Program-made: the position numbers and the translations under genes
The notes under the pieces: generated by a model
Database searches by the model: none
Told to the model about the DNA's origin: nothing
What the model saw: the letters and a program-made list of their open reading frames with translations, nothing else
NCBI GenBank assembly: GCA_030435675.1
Contig: CM059624.1
Coordinates: forward strand, 7,526,769-7,590,768
Source of the DNA: Steinernema hermaphroditum
Lineage: Eukaryota > Nematoda > Chromadorea > Rhabditida > Steinernematidae
Reading direction: 5' to 3'
DNA length: 64,000 nucleotides
Part shown: one piece after another, positions 46,801-59,900 of the stretch
Position numbering within the stretch: position 1 is the stretch's first letter
Layout of the letters: the number at the start of each line of letters is the position of its first letter

Positions 46801-48455
46801 AATCTTGGCGGGTTCGAGTGTTTTGTTTACGTTTTCGTCCAAAAATAGCGATTCACTTTTGGAAGATTCGAGTTGAATATTGGAGTTAGCCTTTGGGATC
46901 ATCGCACTCACAATTTTGTGTAGAGATGGCTTTTAGACTCACAGCGACTCACAATTCGGATTTTAGGGAAGCGCAGCATTTTGTTGCATGAAAATCTAAT
47001 CAAAGAGTTTCCTTTGAAATCTTTGTCCGCAACATCCATGAAATGCAAAGTACAGTAGGCTTCGTGGATATTTCCAGAGTGATCCTACTCATTTCTGTGC
47101 GTTCTTTATCCGAAGGAAAAAGCTCCAAATTGGCAGATCCATGTACAATGTGTCTCTTCTGAAGACCCGATCCATTGTCCCGAAAAGTAACTGACGTGAG
47201 ATTAGGGACGCTCGAAAGAGGGACTTCTTCCACCCTCGGTGCTTCTTAATCTGTGATTCCCAGGAAATTGGGCGCCCTATGAATGCCGACTCTCATAAAC
47301 ATCGCGTCCAAAAACAGAATATCTTGCGTCATTAGTCCTCTTCAAAACAGCGTCTGATGAAACAGAGCGCGATTTCCGATTTATAGCGGCCATTGGCTCC
47401 GAGAATCGGCGACTCGAAAAACAAACGATGTCCTTATCGGCGGAGCCATCTCGAGAAACTTCCTTCGGAGGTCAAGGGTTGCACACTCACTCTCCGTGGG
47501 AGAATCTGGAAGTGTTTGCGTAAGTGGACGCATTAATAGAAGGTGGCTCTAATTAGTGGGAATCGGGATGTTGACGCGGACACAAGGAAGTTATAAGTCT
47601 GTGAAAGTGACATCAGAGGCCGAGGAAATGCAAACTATTCGAGGAATTTCGGAACTGCGCGCGCGTATGGGAACATGAGTAATTGCAGGATTCGGAGAAT
47701 CCACTTAAACGTATTTGTTTTTATCGACCGCATGCCTAACCACCCAATAACGGCCCGTTGTGTGTTTCAACTTTGGTCGTCAAGAGCCATCAAGATCGAT
47801 CCGCTTCAGAGCCTATCAAGAACAGATGTTCTATGTTATTCGGGAACTTCACGCACTTGAAGCACATCTCGTGTGCATTTCTAGTTCCACAAAACGAAGT
47901 TTGGAGATTGTGTCACAAAATGTCCTCCAAGTAGCCACAGATTGCACCCTGAGTGTCTTGTGAAAACAACTACCTTCTAAGTGCATATCCAGATGTCAAA
48001 AACAGTGTGTTTACAGATGTCCACGAAAACGCAATTGGGAATGCAAATAGGGAATTCCATGGCGTCATAGATCCAGAAGTACGACTGTAAGGCCGAGTCA
48101 GGAATTAAACGGTTGAGTCTTACCGTAGAAGGTTTTCAGAGAGAATCGTTTCTTGGATAAATACAAGAGATACACCCCATATTTGGCTTTGTGTTTCAAA
48201 AGAAACTCAAGGGTGTGCCAAACAGAGCGTTATCTCCTGGAGCTCTGGCTTTCGAGAGGTTTGTGCACTTTCAGAATTCGCACATAAGCCGATCAAAACG
48301 TTTCAAAAGAACCGTTAATAACTTCCGTCGCCAAAACGGGCGCCAAAATCTCTTTTAATTGGGTGACTAAGCGTCGCCCATCCGAATCGAGCACAAAGCA
48401 CGGCGCTATTCGCTTCTATATATACACTCTCTGAGGGACTTGTGGAGCGCTCGAC
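43873..48455. other. 4.6-kb intergenic region inside the EF-hand cluster
   Basis: Mostly non-coding. Around 44976-45496 three frames are open at once and I cannot choose between them; one minus-strand reading contains SDGPWSGSCVF. A possible signal-peptide exon lies at 46277-46154 (-). TACGGTA or TACCGTA heptamers lie at 46540 and 48121. The right end has a TATATATA at about 48417-48424 and TAATTGGG at 48356, the promoter of EF-hand gene 3. Confidence 0.45.
46154..46277 (-). other. Possible signal-peptide exon
   Basis: An ATG at 46277 opens MKLHRPSSEQ, then a hydrophobic core (LWVLALLLSSILLPSVEG) with a likely cleavage site, then FDRSRRFIFPG up to a good GTAAGT donor. That is what a first exon of a secreted protein looks like. 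I found no matching downstream exon in phase, so the gene is unproven. Confidence 0.3.
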
Positions 48456-49112
48456 ATGGAACTTCTTCTCCTCTGCTCGGCCCTGATGCTGACCGGAGTC
48501 TTCGCTCAAGTTGTGCCCTTGAGATCCGGTAGAATTCGCCTTCGGGAGAGTGAACTCATCGGTTTTCAGGGCAACTCCTCGAAGCCGACGCCAACGGTGA
48601 CGGCGCCTTGGACTTCGACGAATTCCTCCGATCGGACGCCAGGTACATGGCCCGCGTCCGGAACGCATTTGGAGACCTGGATGCCAACAGTCAGTGGACA
48701 GTTAGAGGACTAAAGCCTAGATCCGTTCAGAGGACAACAAGATTTCCTTCGAAGAGATCGTGAAGGACGAAGAACGGCGCCTCGAAAACGTGCTGCCGCA
48801 CTCCAAAGTCCACTTTGGTCTCTACGATTTGGACAACAGCGGTTTTCTGGAAGAAGGAGAGGTCGCCACCTTCATCGCCGAGAAGCGCTTTCGGAAGTCG
48901 TCCCGCCTCGGAGAGATCATGGCGCCCTTTGACAAGAACGGTGACCGGAGATTTGATGCGAGAGGTGAGGAGAGGCAGGAAAGGGAGAGATCAGGGCCGA
49001 GATTCAGAGTTCAACGAGTTCCTCTACTTCTTTCCCTTCGACGAGCTCGACCTCCTCTACGGGGACTACGCCCAGAAGGCCGCCGCTTCCCCGCTTCCGC
49101 GCGGAAAGTGAA
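48456..49112 (+). CDS. Secreted EF-hand protein 3
   Basis: Four exons from the ATG at 48456 to TGA at 49110. The signal peptide is MELLLLCSALMLTGVFAQ. EF loops are DANGDGALDFDE, DANKDNKISFEE, DLDNSGFLEEGE and DKNGDRRFDARE; the last is split by the shared phase-1 intron. The C-terminus is FLYFFPFDELDLLYGDY. AATAAA follows at 49131. TATATATA lies about 35 bases before the start, with a TAATTGGG element 100 bases upstream. Confidence 0.85.
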
Positions 49113-49775
49113 TACACTTGTGACTGCGAAGAATAAAGTTCTGACTCTTTGCTAGTGACACGTCCTGACCATATCGAGTAGTCGTTTGTTTTGAGGAAAT
49201 ATGCATGCATCCTGTAGATCCTTCTGTAGATCAAGATCCTCTGCTCATAGATCCAAGGCTTCCGTCGACCTCTCTCGATCTCATGTACTTTCTGCAGACC
49301 GAAGCCGTGCAATTTGAAAAGATCCGGTTTCGAAGGAAGTTCAAAAAACTTGTTTGTTCCGTTTTGTGATAGATCAAAACTTCAGAGCATCATGGACAGA
49401 GGGAGAGCCTCAGGACCCGGGCACAGTCCTAACCAAGTTCAGCAAACAAAGGTTCCAAAAAAGATCTCCGCGAACTTCCTCGTGTGCCTGCGCTCAATGA
49501 AAGTCGGTGGGTGAGTAATCGAAGACCGAAGGCACAAACACGTTCCGACCACTTCCACGCGTATCACTCTTTCGGCGATTTCGTTTTTCTTTCCGACGAA
49601 TCGGGGTTTTGCGCGCTGTAAAGTGTGTCTCCGCGGCCCGTTGTGTGATGTGTTGACGATCTCTGAGCGGGGATCCCGACGGCCTTGACGCCTTCTGAAC
49701 CCGTTTCGTCGCCTCGGAGGGGTACTTAAGGCGCCGAGACGACTATCTCTTCGACCACACGGTATCCGAAGGAAA

Positions 49776-50127
49776 ATGAAGTTCGCAGTCGTCGCCCTCG
49801 CCTGCCTCGTCGCCGTCGCCTTCTCCCAGGAGATCCCCGAGATCACCGACGCGCTCATCGAGCAGCAGTTCAAGGTTCGTTCCAGCTCGGAGCTGTCATC
49901 TAGGCGCCTTTCAGATCGAGGACAGCAACGGAGACGGCTTCATCACCCTCGCCGAGCTGAAGAAGTCCGCCGAGAAGCAGGGAGGTGGACCCCTTCCTAA
50001 GGACATTGCCCAGATCATCGAGGAGAACTTCAAGGCGACCGACGCCAACAAGGACGGCAAGCTCTCGCTGGCCGAGGTCAAGAAGCAGGTCGACCACAAC
50101 GAGGAGCTCGCCGCGCAGGCCGACTAA
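49776..50127 (+). CDS. Secreted EF-hand protein 4, two-hand form
   Basis: Two exons joined across a 39-base intron near 49875-49913, about 100 residues. The signal peptide is MKFAVVALACLVAVAFSQ. Two EF loops: DSNGDGFITLAE and DANKDGKLSLAE. It is shorter than its three neighbours, lacks their C-terminal FPFD stretch and the shared last intron, so it is a distant relative or an independent small calcium-binding gene. AATAAA is at 50236. Codon use is strongly biased to C-ending codons, which suggests high expression. Confidence 0.88.
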
Positions 50128-50558
50128 GAAGCCGAAGAGACCATGGTGATCAGTCTCTCTCCTTTCGTGTAACGTGTGCGCCCAAAGTGTCAAATGAGTC
50201 GGGCTCCGAAGGCGACTGCCCACCGCCGACGGAGCCAATAAAGGAGTCATCCACAGTCGTCGTCTGCACAGCTCTGTTTTCTTACACAAAGCTCGACCTT
50301 GCGGGAGAATGTTGCACACTTTGACCCACTTAGAGGAAGACATAGAGGAAGAGCTCAGGGTCCAAGAGTTCGATTCCTTCTCTCTGAGTATCACCCTCGA
50401 AGCTGTTTAGCCAGGTCTGAGTCATGAATCGCTCTTTCGATGCCTCAAAGATCCAAACATCCATGGACTCTGTCTGTGGACTCAAATGTCACATGGTTGA
50501 ATAGCCTTTCGATTCACCTTTCGAAACGCACAATCCGTGGACGTACCTTCACACAGAT

Positions 50559-50658
50559 TTATCAAAGCCCTGTCCTCGTCCTGTACCTCTCCCGACCTGG
50601 CACCTAATAGTATTACCACCTCTCATTCCGCTTCACCTGCCTCCGGCTTGCAACGAAT
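50559..50658. repeat. Direct repeat, copy 1
   Basis: Shares TCCTGTACC, CCCGACCT, ACCACCTC, CATTCCGCTT, ACCTG and TTGCAACGAA in order with 51483-51580, with small gaps. By eye about 75-80% identical. It may be a dispersed non-autonomous element or a duplicated regulatory piece. Confidence 0.6.
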
Positions 50659-51482
50659 TTCCCGAATGCGTGACATTTGTGGTGCGAAAGCGGTTCCGTC
50701 GCGGGCGCCATTTGCGATTCACTCTCTCCGATGCTTCAGAGGGCAGGCTTGGCCGGCTGCGTCATTCCTTTCGGGGTCCGCGTGACCGATGAGGCGTATC
50801 TACGTCCCGTGCACCCCTCGAGTTTCCAACCCACGTGGGTTCGAGAGTTCAGATACCGTACCAACCGAATCGAAGAGTGTATCATGCCGTGAATCACCAC
50901 GTTCGGTTTCGAAATTCGGTTTGCGAGCGGAGCGTCCTTCCAGAGGCGCCTCCGACGCCCCTATCGTGTGCACTTTTAATTCCGAAGCGACGCGTCTCCA
51001 TGACAACTTCGGCGGAACGCCGTTCGCCCTGATCGATTCGGACTGTTCAGCTCCCACCGCGACTTTTCTGCGTTTTCTTTCGTTTCGCGCACCGCGAGGA
51101 AGGCGTCTCCGAAAGGAATCGGCGCGCGGCCTTCGGCGCCTTCTCGTCTTCTCCATTTTGGGACTTTTTCGGCGCTTAAAGACCAACCATGAAGAGGATC
51201 TAGCCTCGCGGCCATGACTTCTGACAGAGTGGAATCTAAGCGAACCACAGAAAAGCGCGGGAACGCTCGTGAGATTTCCGAGGGAAATTCAAATTTGCTC
51301 CAGTGGGTCTGACCTTTTTTTTGGTTTGGATCTTTGAAATATTCAGTGAGGGACGGTTTCGGCTTTTCCCTCAGAAATTGTGTGTAGAGGATGCGCAGAA
51401 TTAGGAATACGCCTACATTTGAGGCTGTAGTGGATTTTCCCTGTTTGAGGTAAGGAACGCAAGAGATGAGAACCTAAGATAT

Positions 51483-51580
51483 CTCAAAGCGTTGCCCTTG
51501 TCCTGTACCCTTCCCGACCTAATAGCCGAGTGCTACCACCTCCCATTCCGCTTTACCTGTCCCCGATTTGCAACGAACTG
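51483..51580. repeat. Direct repeat, copy 2
   Basis: Partner of 50559-50658, same strand, about 0.92 kb downstream. Neither copy has an open frame shared with the other. Confidence 0.6.
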
Positions 51581-52439
51581 ACGCCTCATCTTCCCTGTTT
51601 CCAAAAAGCTTAAGCATAGAACGCAAGAAATAAGAACCGAAAAATCCAAAACTGAAGATCCAGTCACCACAAGCACGTAAGCGCTATTTCGAAATCAACC
51701 ATCACTTCCTGTGCCAGTATCGCTAATCCGGTAGTGACTGTTATGTAAGCACCTCTGGCGTCCCGCGACGTCGATGCGATATTTTCGAAATCCTTCGAAA
51801 ATGTTGTGACGTGACGCTTGGATGGACTGTTTTGTGTATTTGGGCTAAGATGCACCTGGATCACAAGATCTTCATGCAAACAATCGTAATAGTTGTGAAA
51901 TGTGTCTCCATCTCTGAAAGCAATGCTCAAAAATCAGCGATCGTGGCGACGCCTCAACTGCAACTTGCACGTCATCCCGTCGGTCTCGGTTCGATTGATA
52001 AGACTCGACATGTATCCTGTTGTTTTCCCACATTTTTTCGTATTCAGAGCTCTCGCGCGCGTCGCAGCGAGGGGAAATGTGTGCGAAGTGTATGGCCGCG
52101 AAAGCTCGTGATTCAATTGTGCATTGGCGACGGCGCGAGTCGGCGCGTAATGGAGGTTCGCCTAAGCGACAAATAATTGCCGCGGTGATGCCCGACTCCG
52201 GAGTGACGCAGGCGTGCTCACGGTCGTCTCGATCGATGGCCGAAGTCGCCAAATCTGCTTGACTCGTGCTCGCGTGATCGCGGCGTCGCGTGCCTTCTTC
52301 ACACCTTCTGCTTCAGGTCATAACCCGGGCAGCGGAATCCGAAACCCTCTGAGCAGTGTGTGTGGTTTTGCGTGTGTGGTTATCGAACGTTTGTGATTGC
52401 GTGACTGTGTGAGTGAATCGAAAGCGAATCAACTGAGCT

Positions 52440-55400
52440 ATGACGACCGTCATGTCCCCCGGATTTCTGGACCAGGCGAAGAAGAGTCTGACGACGCCTG
52501 GCGGACTCGACGTCGCCCTTCTGGATCAGGTACTCCCCACCTAGAGAGCTGCGCGCCACAGAAGCTCTGTACTTAGGTTGTCGCTGTGATGAATGGAGCC
52601 CCAGGGGACGATCAGAAAAAGGCTTTGGAGATCTTGACCCAGCTGAAGGACAGTCCCGACGCCTGGACCAGTGTCGACTTCATCTTGGAGAAGAGCGCCT
52701 TGATGCAGACTAAGTATTTCGCCCTCCAGATCCTCGAGGCGACCGTGCGCTCGAAGTGGAAGAGTCTCCCTCGGGTGCAGTGTGAGGGCATCAAGGGCTT
52801 CATCATCTCCAACATCCTCGAGATCAGCTCCGACCGCGAGAAGTACGAGCAGATGAAGCTCTACATCCAGAAGCTCAACCTCGTCTTGGTGCAGGTCCCC
52901 CGCCCCTGACCCTTCCAAAGCGTCACCTTCCTGCTTTAGATTGTGAAACAAGAGTGGCCCAACCACTGGACCACCTTCATGCAGGACATCGTGGGCTCGA
53001 GTAGGAGCAACGAGAGTCTCTGCATGAACAACCTAACCATCCTGCGTCTGCTCAGCGAAGAGGTGTTCGAGTTCGAGCAGGACCTGACCTCCGCGAAGGG
53101 CCACCGTCTCAAGCAGAAGTTCTGCGGCGAGTTCGAGGCCGTGTTCCGCCTGTGTCACGCCGTCTTGGTCCGTTTGCCCTTCCAGACGAGCCCCCTAACC
53201 CCATTCGTGTCAGGAATCGAGCGAGAGTGCGAGTCTCATCGACAACACGCTGCGCACCCTTCACCGCTTCCTGAGCTGGATCCCCGTCGGATACATCTTC
53301 GAGACGAACCTCATCACCCTCCTAACGACCAAGGTGACTCAGCCAGGTCTTCTCCTCCTATCGAATCTATTTAGTTCCTGCCGTTCCCGGTCTTCCGGTC
53401 GGTGACTGTGCAGTGCCTGACGGAGATCGCCTCCATCGACATCACCGACAAGAACCCGGAGTACCGAACGGTCCTCGTAGACCTTCTTCTCAAGGCGATC
53501 GGCGTACTCAGCGAGCAGATCTCTCCCGACGTCGACATGAACGCCTCCTATCACAACGGCTCCGACGAGGACCAGAAGTTCGTGGCCAACCTGGCGCAGT
53601 TCCTGGCCACCTACATGAAGGTGCACCACAAAGGAGTGGAAGTGCTAAGGGTCAGTGTTTCCAAACATTCTGTGCGTTGCGAAACAGTGGTTGCTTGATC
53701 TATCTGATGAGAGCTGCGTGAAGATGTGCTGTTTAGGTTCTGTGAACCGACAGCTTCGCTGTGGACAAGAGAGTGTGTGCGTGATGATGGACTGATTGTA
53801 ACGATGTGCTTGAGTAGTGTATTGTGGTTTATATCGCTTTGTAGGACAACGGCAGTGACCACCGAAATACGGACATCAAGCGGGCTCACCAGATTAGTTT
53901 AGAGTACCTCCTTAAGATCAGCGAGGTCGAGGACGTCGAGGTCTTCAAGGTGTGCCTGGCCCCCTTCCACCCCTCTTCTATCCCACGTACTCTAGATCTG
54001 CCTGGAGTACTGGAACTGGTTGACCACAGAGCTCTACCGCGAGAACCCGTTTCCCACCAGCGCTCCGCTGCTCATCAGCGCCGCCTTCATGACCAGCGGA
54101 ATGCCAGATGTGCCGCGACGCAACCTCTACAACGAGACCATGTCCAGGCTGCGCACCATCATGATCAGCCGCATGGCGAAGCCAGAGGAGGTTCTTGTCG
54201 TCGAGAACGACAGCGGCGAAGTGGTCCGCGAGCTGATCAAGGACACCGACTCCATCAACCTCTACAAGACGATGCGCGAGACTCTGGGTAACCTCCCTCG
54301 GGTCCACTCTGCTCTACAGCGGCGTTTCAGTGTACCTCACCCACTTGGACACGAAGGACACCGAGGCGAAGATGACCGAGAAGCTGCAGAACCAGGTGAA
54401 CGGTTCCGAGTGGAGCTGGAAGAACCTGAATACTCTCTGCTGGGCCGTCGGTTCCATCAGTGGATCGATGCACACCGAAGATGAGAAGCGCTTCTTGGTC
54501 ACTGTCATCAGAGGTATCGTGCCCGACCCGTGAAGGTCCCTAATCCTCGGTTCAGACCTTCTCGGACTCTGCGAACAGAAGCGTGGGAAGGACAACAAGG
54601 CGGTCATCGCCTCGAACATCATGTACGTCGTCGGACAGTACCCGCGTTTCCTCCGCGAGCACTGGAAGTTCCTCAAGACGGTCATCAACAAGCTCTTCGA
54701 GTTCATGCACGAATCGCACGAAGGCGTCCAGGACATGGCCTGCGACACGTTCATCAAGATCGCCACCAAGTGCAAGCGCCACTTCGTCATCGTAAGTGCT
54801 TCTCTGCGTCCGGCAGATCTGCAGTGGCGCCCTTCTAGACCCAAGTCGGAGAAACACAGCCCTTCGTGGACGACATGCTGCAGAACCTGTCGGGAATCAT
54901 CTGCGATCTGTCGCCACCTCAGGTCCACGTCTTCTACGAGGCTGTCGGCCACATCATCCAGGCGCAGAACGAGACTGTGGCCCAGGAAGCCCTCATCGAG
55001 CGACTCATGACGCTTCCGAATTCCATCTGGGATGAGATCATCACCCATGTGGCCAACGACACGGGGGTGCTGAGGGACGAGGATGTCGTCAAGAACATCG
55101 TCAACCTGCTCAAGACCAACGTGGCGGCCTGTCGATCCATCGGACATCCCTTCTTCTACCAGGTACGGTAGAGCAACCCCGAGTTCTCGGAGCGCAGAAG
55201 TGTTTTCAGCTCTCCAAGATTCTGATCGACATGCTAAACGTGTACAAGGTGATCTCCGAGAACATGAGTGCCGCCGTGGCGGAGCACGGCGAGGGAGTGC
55301 TCAAGCAGAATATCATCAAGCAGATGCGCGCCGCCAAGAAGGAGATGCTCGTGCTCCTCACTGTGTGGATCTCGAAGTGCACCGATGCCAACATGGTACT

Positions 55401-56472
55401 GTAGCCGGAATCCTGCGCGCTTACAACCTCCTTTCTTCAGACGATGGAGGTGATGGAGCCCCTCTTCGACGCCGTCCTCTTCGACTATGCCCGGAACACG
55501 GCGATGGCGCGCGAGCCGAACGTCTTGTCGCTCCTCTCGACGATGGTCACCGCCCTCAAGGACCGCATCAGCCCGCAGATTCCCCGCATCCTGGACGCCG
55601 TCTTCAAGGCGACCCTCGAGATGATCGATAAGGAGCTCACGGCCTACCCCGAGCATCGCCTTAACCTCTTCGTCCTCCTCCGCGACATCGCGCAGCACTG
55701 CTTCGCCGTGCTCATCGCCATCCCCGACACCGACTTCCGTCTTCTTCTAGAGGCTGATGTGTGGGCCCTCCAGCACCAGATGCGCGACGTGGCCGAAGTG
55801 GGAATCGAGATCTTGAAGGAGGTGCTCGTGAAAGTGTCCGACCTGGATCTGCAGATAAGACAAGGCTTCTACACGCAGCACTTCATGTACCTCCTCGAGC
55901 AGACCCTCGCCATCGCCACCGACAGAAACCAAGTCCAGATCGTTGGTATGTTCTTGATTCGAGAGCCCCCCTTTCCATCCTCCACATACAGGCCTAACCA
56001 ACCTCTCGGACGTCCTCTGTCACTTATTCACGGCCGTCGAGAAGCACATGCCTGGCCCCCTTAACGGAAAACCCGAAGGCCAGTCGAACGCCGACTACAT
56101 CTTCAACTGGCTCTCCGCCCTCCTCAGCCAACACTTCTCTCAGAATCTCAATGCGTATGTTCTTCACACACTACCGTAATCAGAGCCGCCCTTTCAGTGA
56201 TCAGATCCGCGTGACGGCGAAAGGATTCTTCAGTTTCAACAACAACGTGGCGAAGATGAGGGATCACTTGAGGGACTTCCTCATCCAACTTCGGGTGGGA
56301 CTCGGCCTCTAGACGCGCCCTCATTTGCTTGTTTCAGGAGGAGACGGGCGAGGACACCTCAGACCTGTACATCGAGGAGAAGGAGGCCGAGATCCAGACC
56401 GCGTTGAACCAGAAGATGGCCGTGCCTGGCATCAAGAATCCGAACGAGATCGACGACGAGGACATGAAGTAG
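52440..56472 (+). CDS. xpo-1: Exportin-1 / CRM1
   Basis: Karyopherin that exports proteins with leucine-rich signals, and some RNAs, through the nuclear pore with Ran-GTP. About 16 exons, nearly all separated by introns of 40-55 bases; the first is 52440-52529 and the second 52577-52894. The protein runs along human XPO1 end to end, including the N-terminal CRIME region ([21 protein letters not shown]), [62 protein letters not shown] and the tail [10 protein letters not shown] with [11 protein letters not shown]. The cysteine of DMACDTF (codon 54741-54743), equivalent to human Cys528 hit by leptomycin B, is kept. The intron near 53652-53844 is the longest at about 190 bases. The start [15 protein letters not shown] is the first ATG in frame. 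Confidence 0.97.
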
Positions 56473-56875
56473 TCGCCGAGCCTTTTGAGTTCTTTTGTTA
56501 TTTGTGTTTTGTCCGAATGTTCTTTGAGTGACCTGAATTCTGTGAGTGATTGTTGTTGGATGAATGTACCGTGTGTGTTTCCGTAATGTCTTCTCTGTCG
56601 GGCTGAGCCGCAGTTGATCTTCGATTCCATGTGAGCGTTGTAACTCTTTTTCTGAATGCTGACTTCCCGTATGTTGATTAGTGATTACCACTGTCCTGTC
56701 AAATCCCCGTTTGGTAAACAACTTTCTGATACAGTGTGCTTCATTGCTATAAAACCTCTACAAGATGACCTTTTCGGCGCTGGCCTACGTCACTTGCTTC
56801 AAGCTCTCGGGCCCCGGAGATACAGTAGCAGCGAACCCGCAAACCAACTGCGCAGTTTTTTTTGGAAAAGAAGAG

Positions 56876-56881
56876 TTTTAT
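56876..56881 (-). terminator. Poly(A) signal of TRPV gene A
   Basis: TTTATT on the plus strand, that is AATAAA on the minus strand, about 30 bases past the stop codon at 56912. Confidence 0.7.
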
Positions 56882-56911
56882 TGTAAATGTGTGGGTACCA
56901 ACAGGCGTCGT

Positions 56912-59900
56912 CTACTGTTTCCTCTGTGGCTGTGGCGTCGGAATCAAGTAGGAGGTCCCTGGCCGTATGTTCTTGCCTCCCTTCGCGATCGCCAAAGTGA
57001 AGTCCTGGAACGGGAGCCTGCCAGAAGCCTCGCCTCTCGACTCACCTTGAGCCGTTTCTTGAGGAGGACCCGCTTTTCCTCTCGAATGCGCTCCTCCCTC
57101 ATCCGCTTCTCGGACTCACTTAGGGCGTCTACCTGAAATCGAAGAAACTAAGACTGCCCTCCCCCGTTGGCCCCTTGCATTCTTCTTCCGGCTGACCATG
57201 AACGCCCTTCGGAGTTTGTCGGTTCCAATTGGTCGCGAGTAGCGGAGCATCGCCATCTTCCGGTCCTTCGGCTTCAGCGACAGCTCCAGCATCAGAATCA
57301 CCTGAGCCCACTGCAGGAGAGGACTGTAGAGGGCCAGGAAGGGGACCCACCTGGCGCTTCCACTCCTTCTGGGTCCGGAAGATCATCTCGTACGTCCTGG
57401 TCATCATAGCGATCAGCAAGTTGAACTGCATAATGCTGACGAAGAGCTCGAAGAGGAGAAACATTACCTGGAAAGAAGGGTCCCGAGGCGATGCAGGGCG
57501 AGGTTACCTTGCCGATGATGGTCATGACGTAGGCGTCCTTCTGGCACGCGTTCAGCTCGCGGTAGAACACGGTGAACTCGCCGATGGTCATTACGAAGAG
57601 GCGGAGGAGCGACTCGCTGGGGTCAGAGAGGATGTTCGTTTGCGGCTTCTGTGGCGCGCTTCCCAGAGTCGCATTGTCCATCATGGCCAAGTTCCGCTCG
57701 CGTTCACACGCCAGGAATACCAGAAAGAAGCCTGGGGCTACCGTAAGACGAAAGCACCCGGGCAGTGGACTGACCTTGCGAGAACCCCATGAGGAAGATG
57801 GCGTAGATGATGACGAAACGGACCATGTCCTGGAGGATGATCGTGTAGACCATCAACACGAAGGGCCCGACGAATTTGATCGCCCTGGAGAGGAGTGCAG
57901 GTGGGGGGAGGGGATACGGTACCTGCTATAGTAGAGGAAGTGAACGGTGGTGAAGATGACGCTGACGAGGATGATGAAGTTCTCAGCGATGAGCATGTTG
58001 CCGTTGAGACCGCAGAGGAGCCGCATCGGGACGCTGACGAGGATGAGGAGGAGGGCGATTTTGTAGAGGATCTTCGCCGGGAAGGACTTGAGGACCTGCC
58101 ACCACCGGTGCTGGCCGATACGGTAGATGTCGAGGCACTCGTCGATGATCTGGACGAAGACGAGGACGATGACGATCACCTCGGCCACGAGACGCACCTG
58201 AAGAGGAGGCGTCGGGTGCCAAGGAGCGGACTCACGTAGCCGGTGGCACCGTCGCCGGAGTAGTCCCACAAGTGGCAGTCGTGTGAGCCGAACCAGGAGC
58301 CTGAAGACGCCTCAGAGGAGCACCTCGAGGCCGGGCCTACCGTTCGTGGGAGTCGTGGGCGGGAATGGAGTCGTTGTAGTGTTCGGGATAACGATGACGT
58401 CGCCGGTGGCGTTGTAGTTCTTCTCCTCGTCCGTCAGGTCCAGCGGACGCGTCGTGAAGGCGATGACGAAGAAGATGTAGTAGATGACGAAGCAGGAGAA
58501 GGAGCGGATGAGCTGGAAGCGCGCGAACTGGTCCCACTTCGCTTGCAGCAGGTCCTCCAGAAGACCCTCAAGCAGCGCCAGATGTTCCTGTGTCCCCTGG
58601 AGCGAGTCGTTCTGTTATGCGAGGCAGAGGCTACAGTACCCCGTAGACGACGTACGAGAGGGCTGAGTCCTCGTTGAGGGCGCCCGTCTCCTCGCTGATG
58701 GTGTCGATCTTTGCCAGAGGGTAGGCGACGCTGGACGCGGCACCGTACACCCAGAAGATCTCGCCTTCGAGACTCAGAATCTGCTCGAACATCTGAGGCC
58801 AGGTAGAGGAGTGATGGAATCGGTCCACTTACGTGCTTCTTGGCCAGTTTCGCCGCCAGAGTGAGTGGCGTCAGATTCTGCTTGTTCGTGATCTGCAGCT
58901 TCGCCCCCGTGTCGTAGGCATACTTCAGCATCTCGGGCTTCTCGTGGATTACGGTAAGGTGCAAGATAGTGTTCCCGTTGGTGTCCTTCAGGTTGGGGTC
59001 GGCCTTCTTCATCCTGAGGAGACGGTAGCAATCGAACTGATTCGTGCAGGCGGCAAAGGCGAGAGGGTACTCCCCGAAGTACATCCGCCTGCAAGCATGG
59101 TGACTGCTGGGGGATACGGTAGATACCCTTCATAGTTGGTCTTCGTGTTGAGCTCGACATACTCGTGCTCCAAGGAGTCCGTCCGGCTGCTCTTCTGATC
59201 GTCGCAGCAGAAGAAGGCGCCATAGCACCGCTGGTTGACCTCGGCGCCGTTCTGGAGGAGAAAATTGACCATCCGGGGGTCTTCATTGACAATCGCCTGA
59301 TGCAGAGGAGCGAGACCTGCACGGAGGGTACTGTAGGCCTTGAGGGAAGGGCCTACCGTAGTACTCTTCGGAGAGGAAGATGTCGTTGACGAGTTTGGGG
59401 TAGCACTGAATGAGTTTGATCGCCAGCTGGTTGTGGACGTTCGTTCCCTGCAGGAGACAGACTCCAACGAGGCCCTCACCCATCGTCCCTGAATCGGGAG
59501 ATTAGGGGAAGCCGTGACTGACAGATACCTCTCTCCTCGAGTCTCCAGGTGATCTCCCTGTACTTGGACTCGTTCTTCCCTCCTTTGCCTCCTCCGTCGA
59601 GTAACTTCAGAGCTGAAGGCTGCCTGTAGAAGCAGTTCCCAAGTTAGGACGTATACCTTTCTTGAGATCTCCCTGGTTGACGCCCTCCTGGTTGAAGTCT
59701 TCGAGGATGTTGGGTCCGCTCTTGCCCTTTCCCTTCTTCCGGTAGAGCGCCCCCAGCAGCGCGTTCCTCTCCTTGTTTCTTCTCTTCACCAGCTCCGCGA
59801 TTGCCTCCACCTTCCCCTTCCCTTGATTGTACATGAAGTCTTTCACCTACAGTACACTGGTTAGCGGATCTCTGGAACAGCTTTGCCGACCATAACAGAT

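Larger units (their letters stand above)
50128..52439. other. Intergenic upstream of exportin-1
   Basis: No convincing gene. It contains a direct repeat of about 100 bases at 50559-50658 and 51483-51580. Overlapping open frames at 50.8-51.2 kb on both strands have no domain. Confidence 0.45.

Noticed and set aside
50789..51217. Open frames of 142 (+) and 128 (-) codons upstream of exportin-1
   Set aside because: They mirror each other on opposite strands and are Arg/Ser-rich, as expected from GC-rich non-coding DNA.
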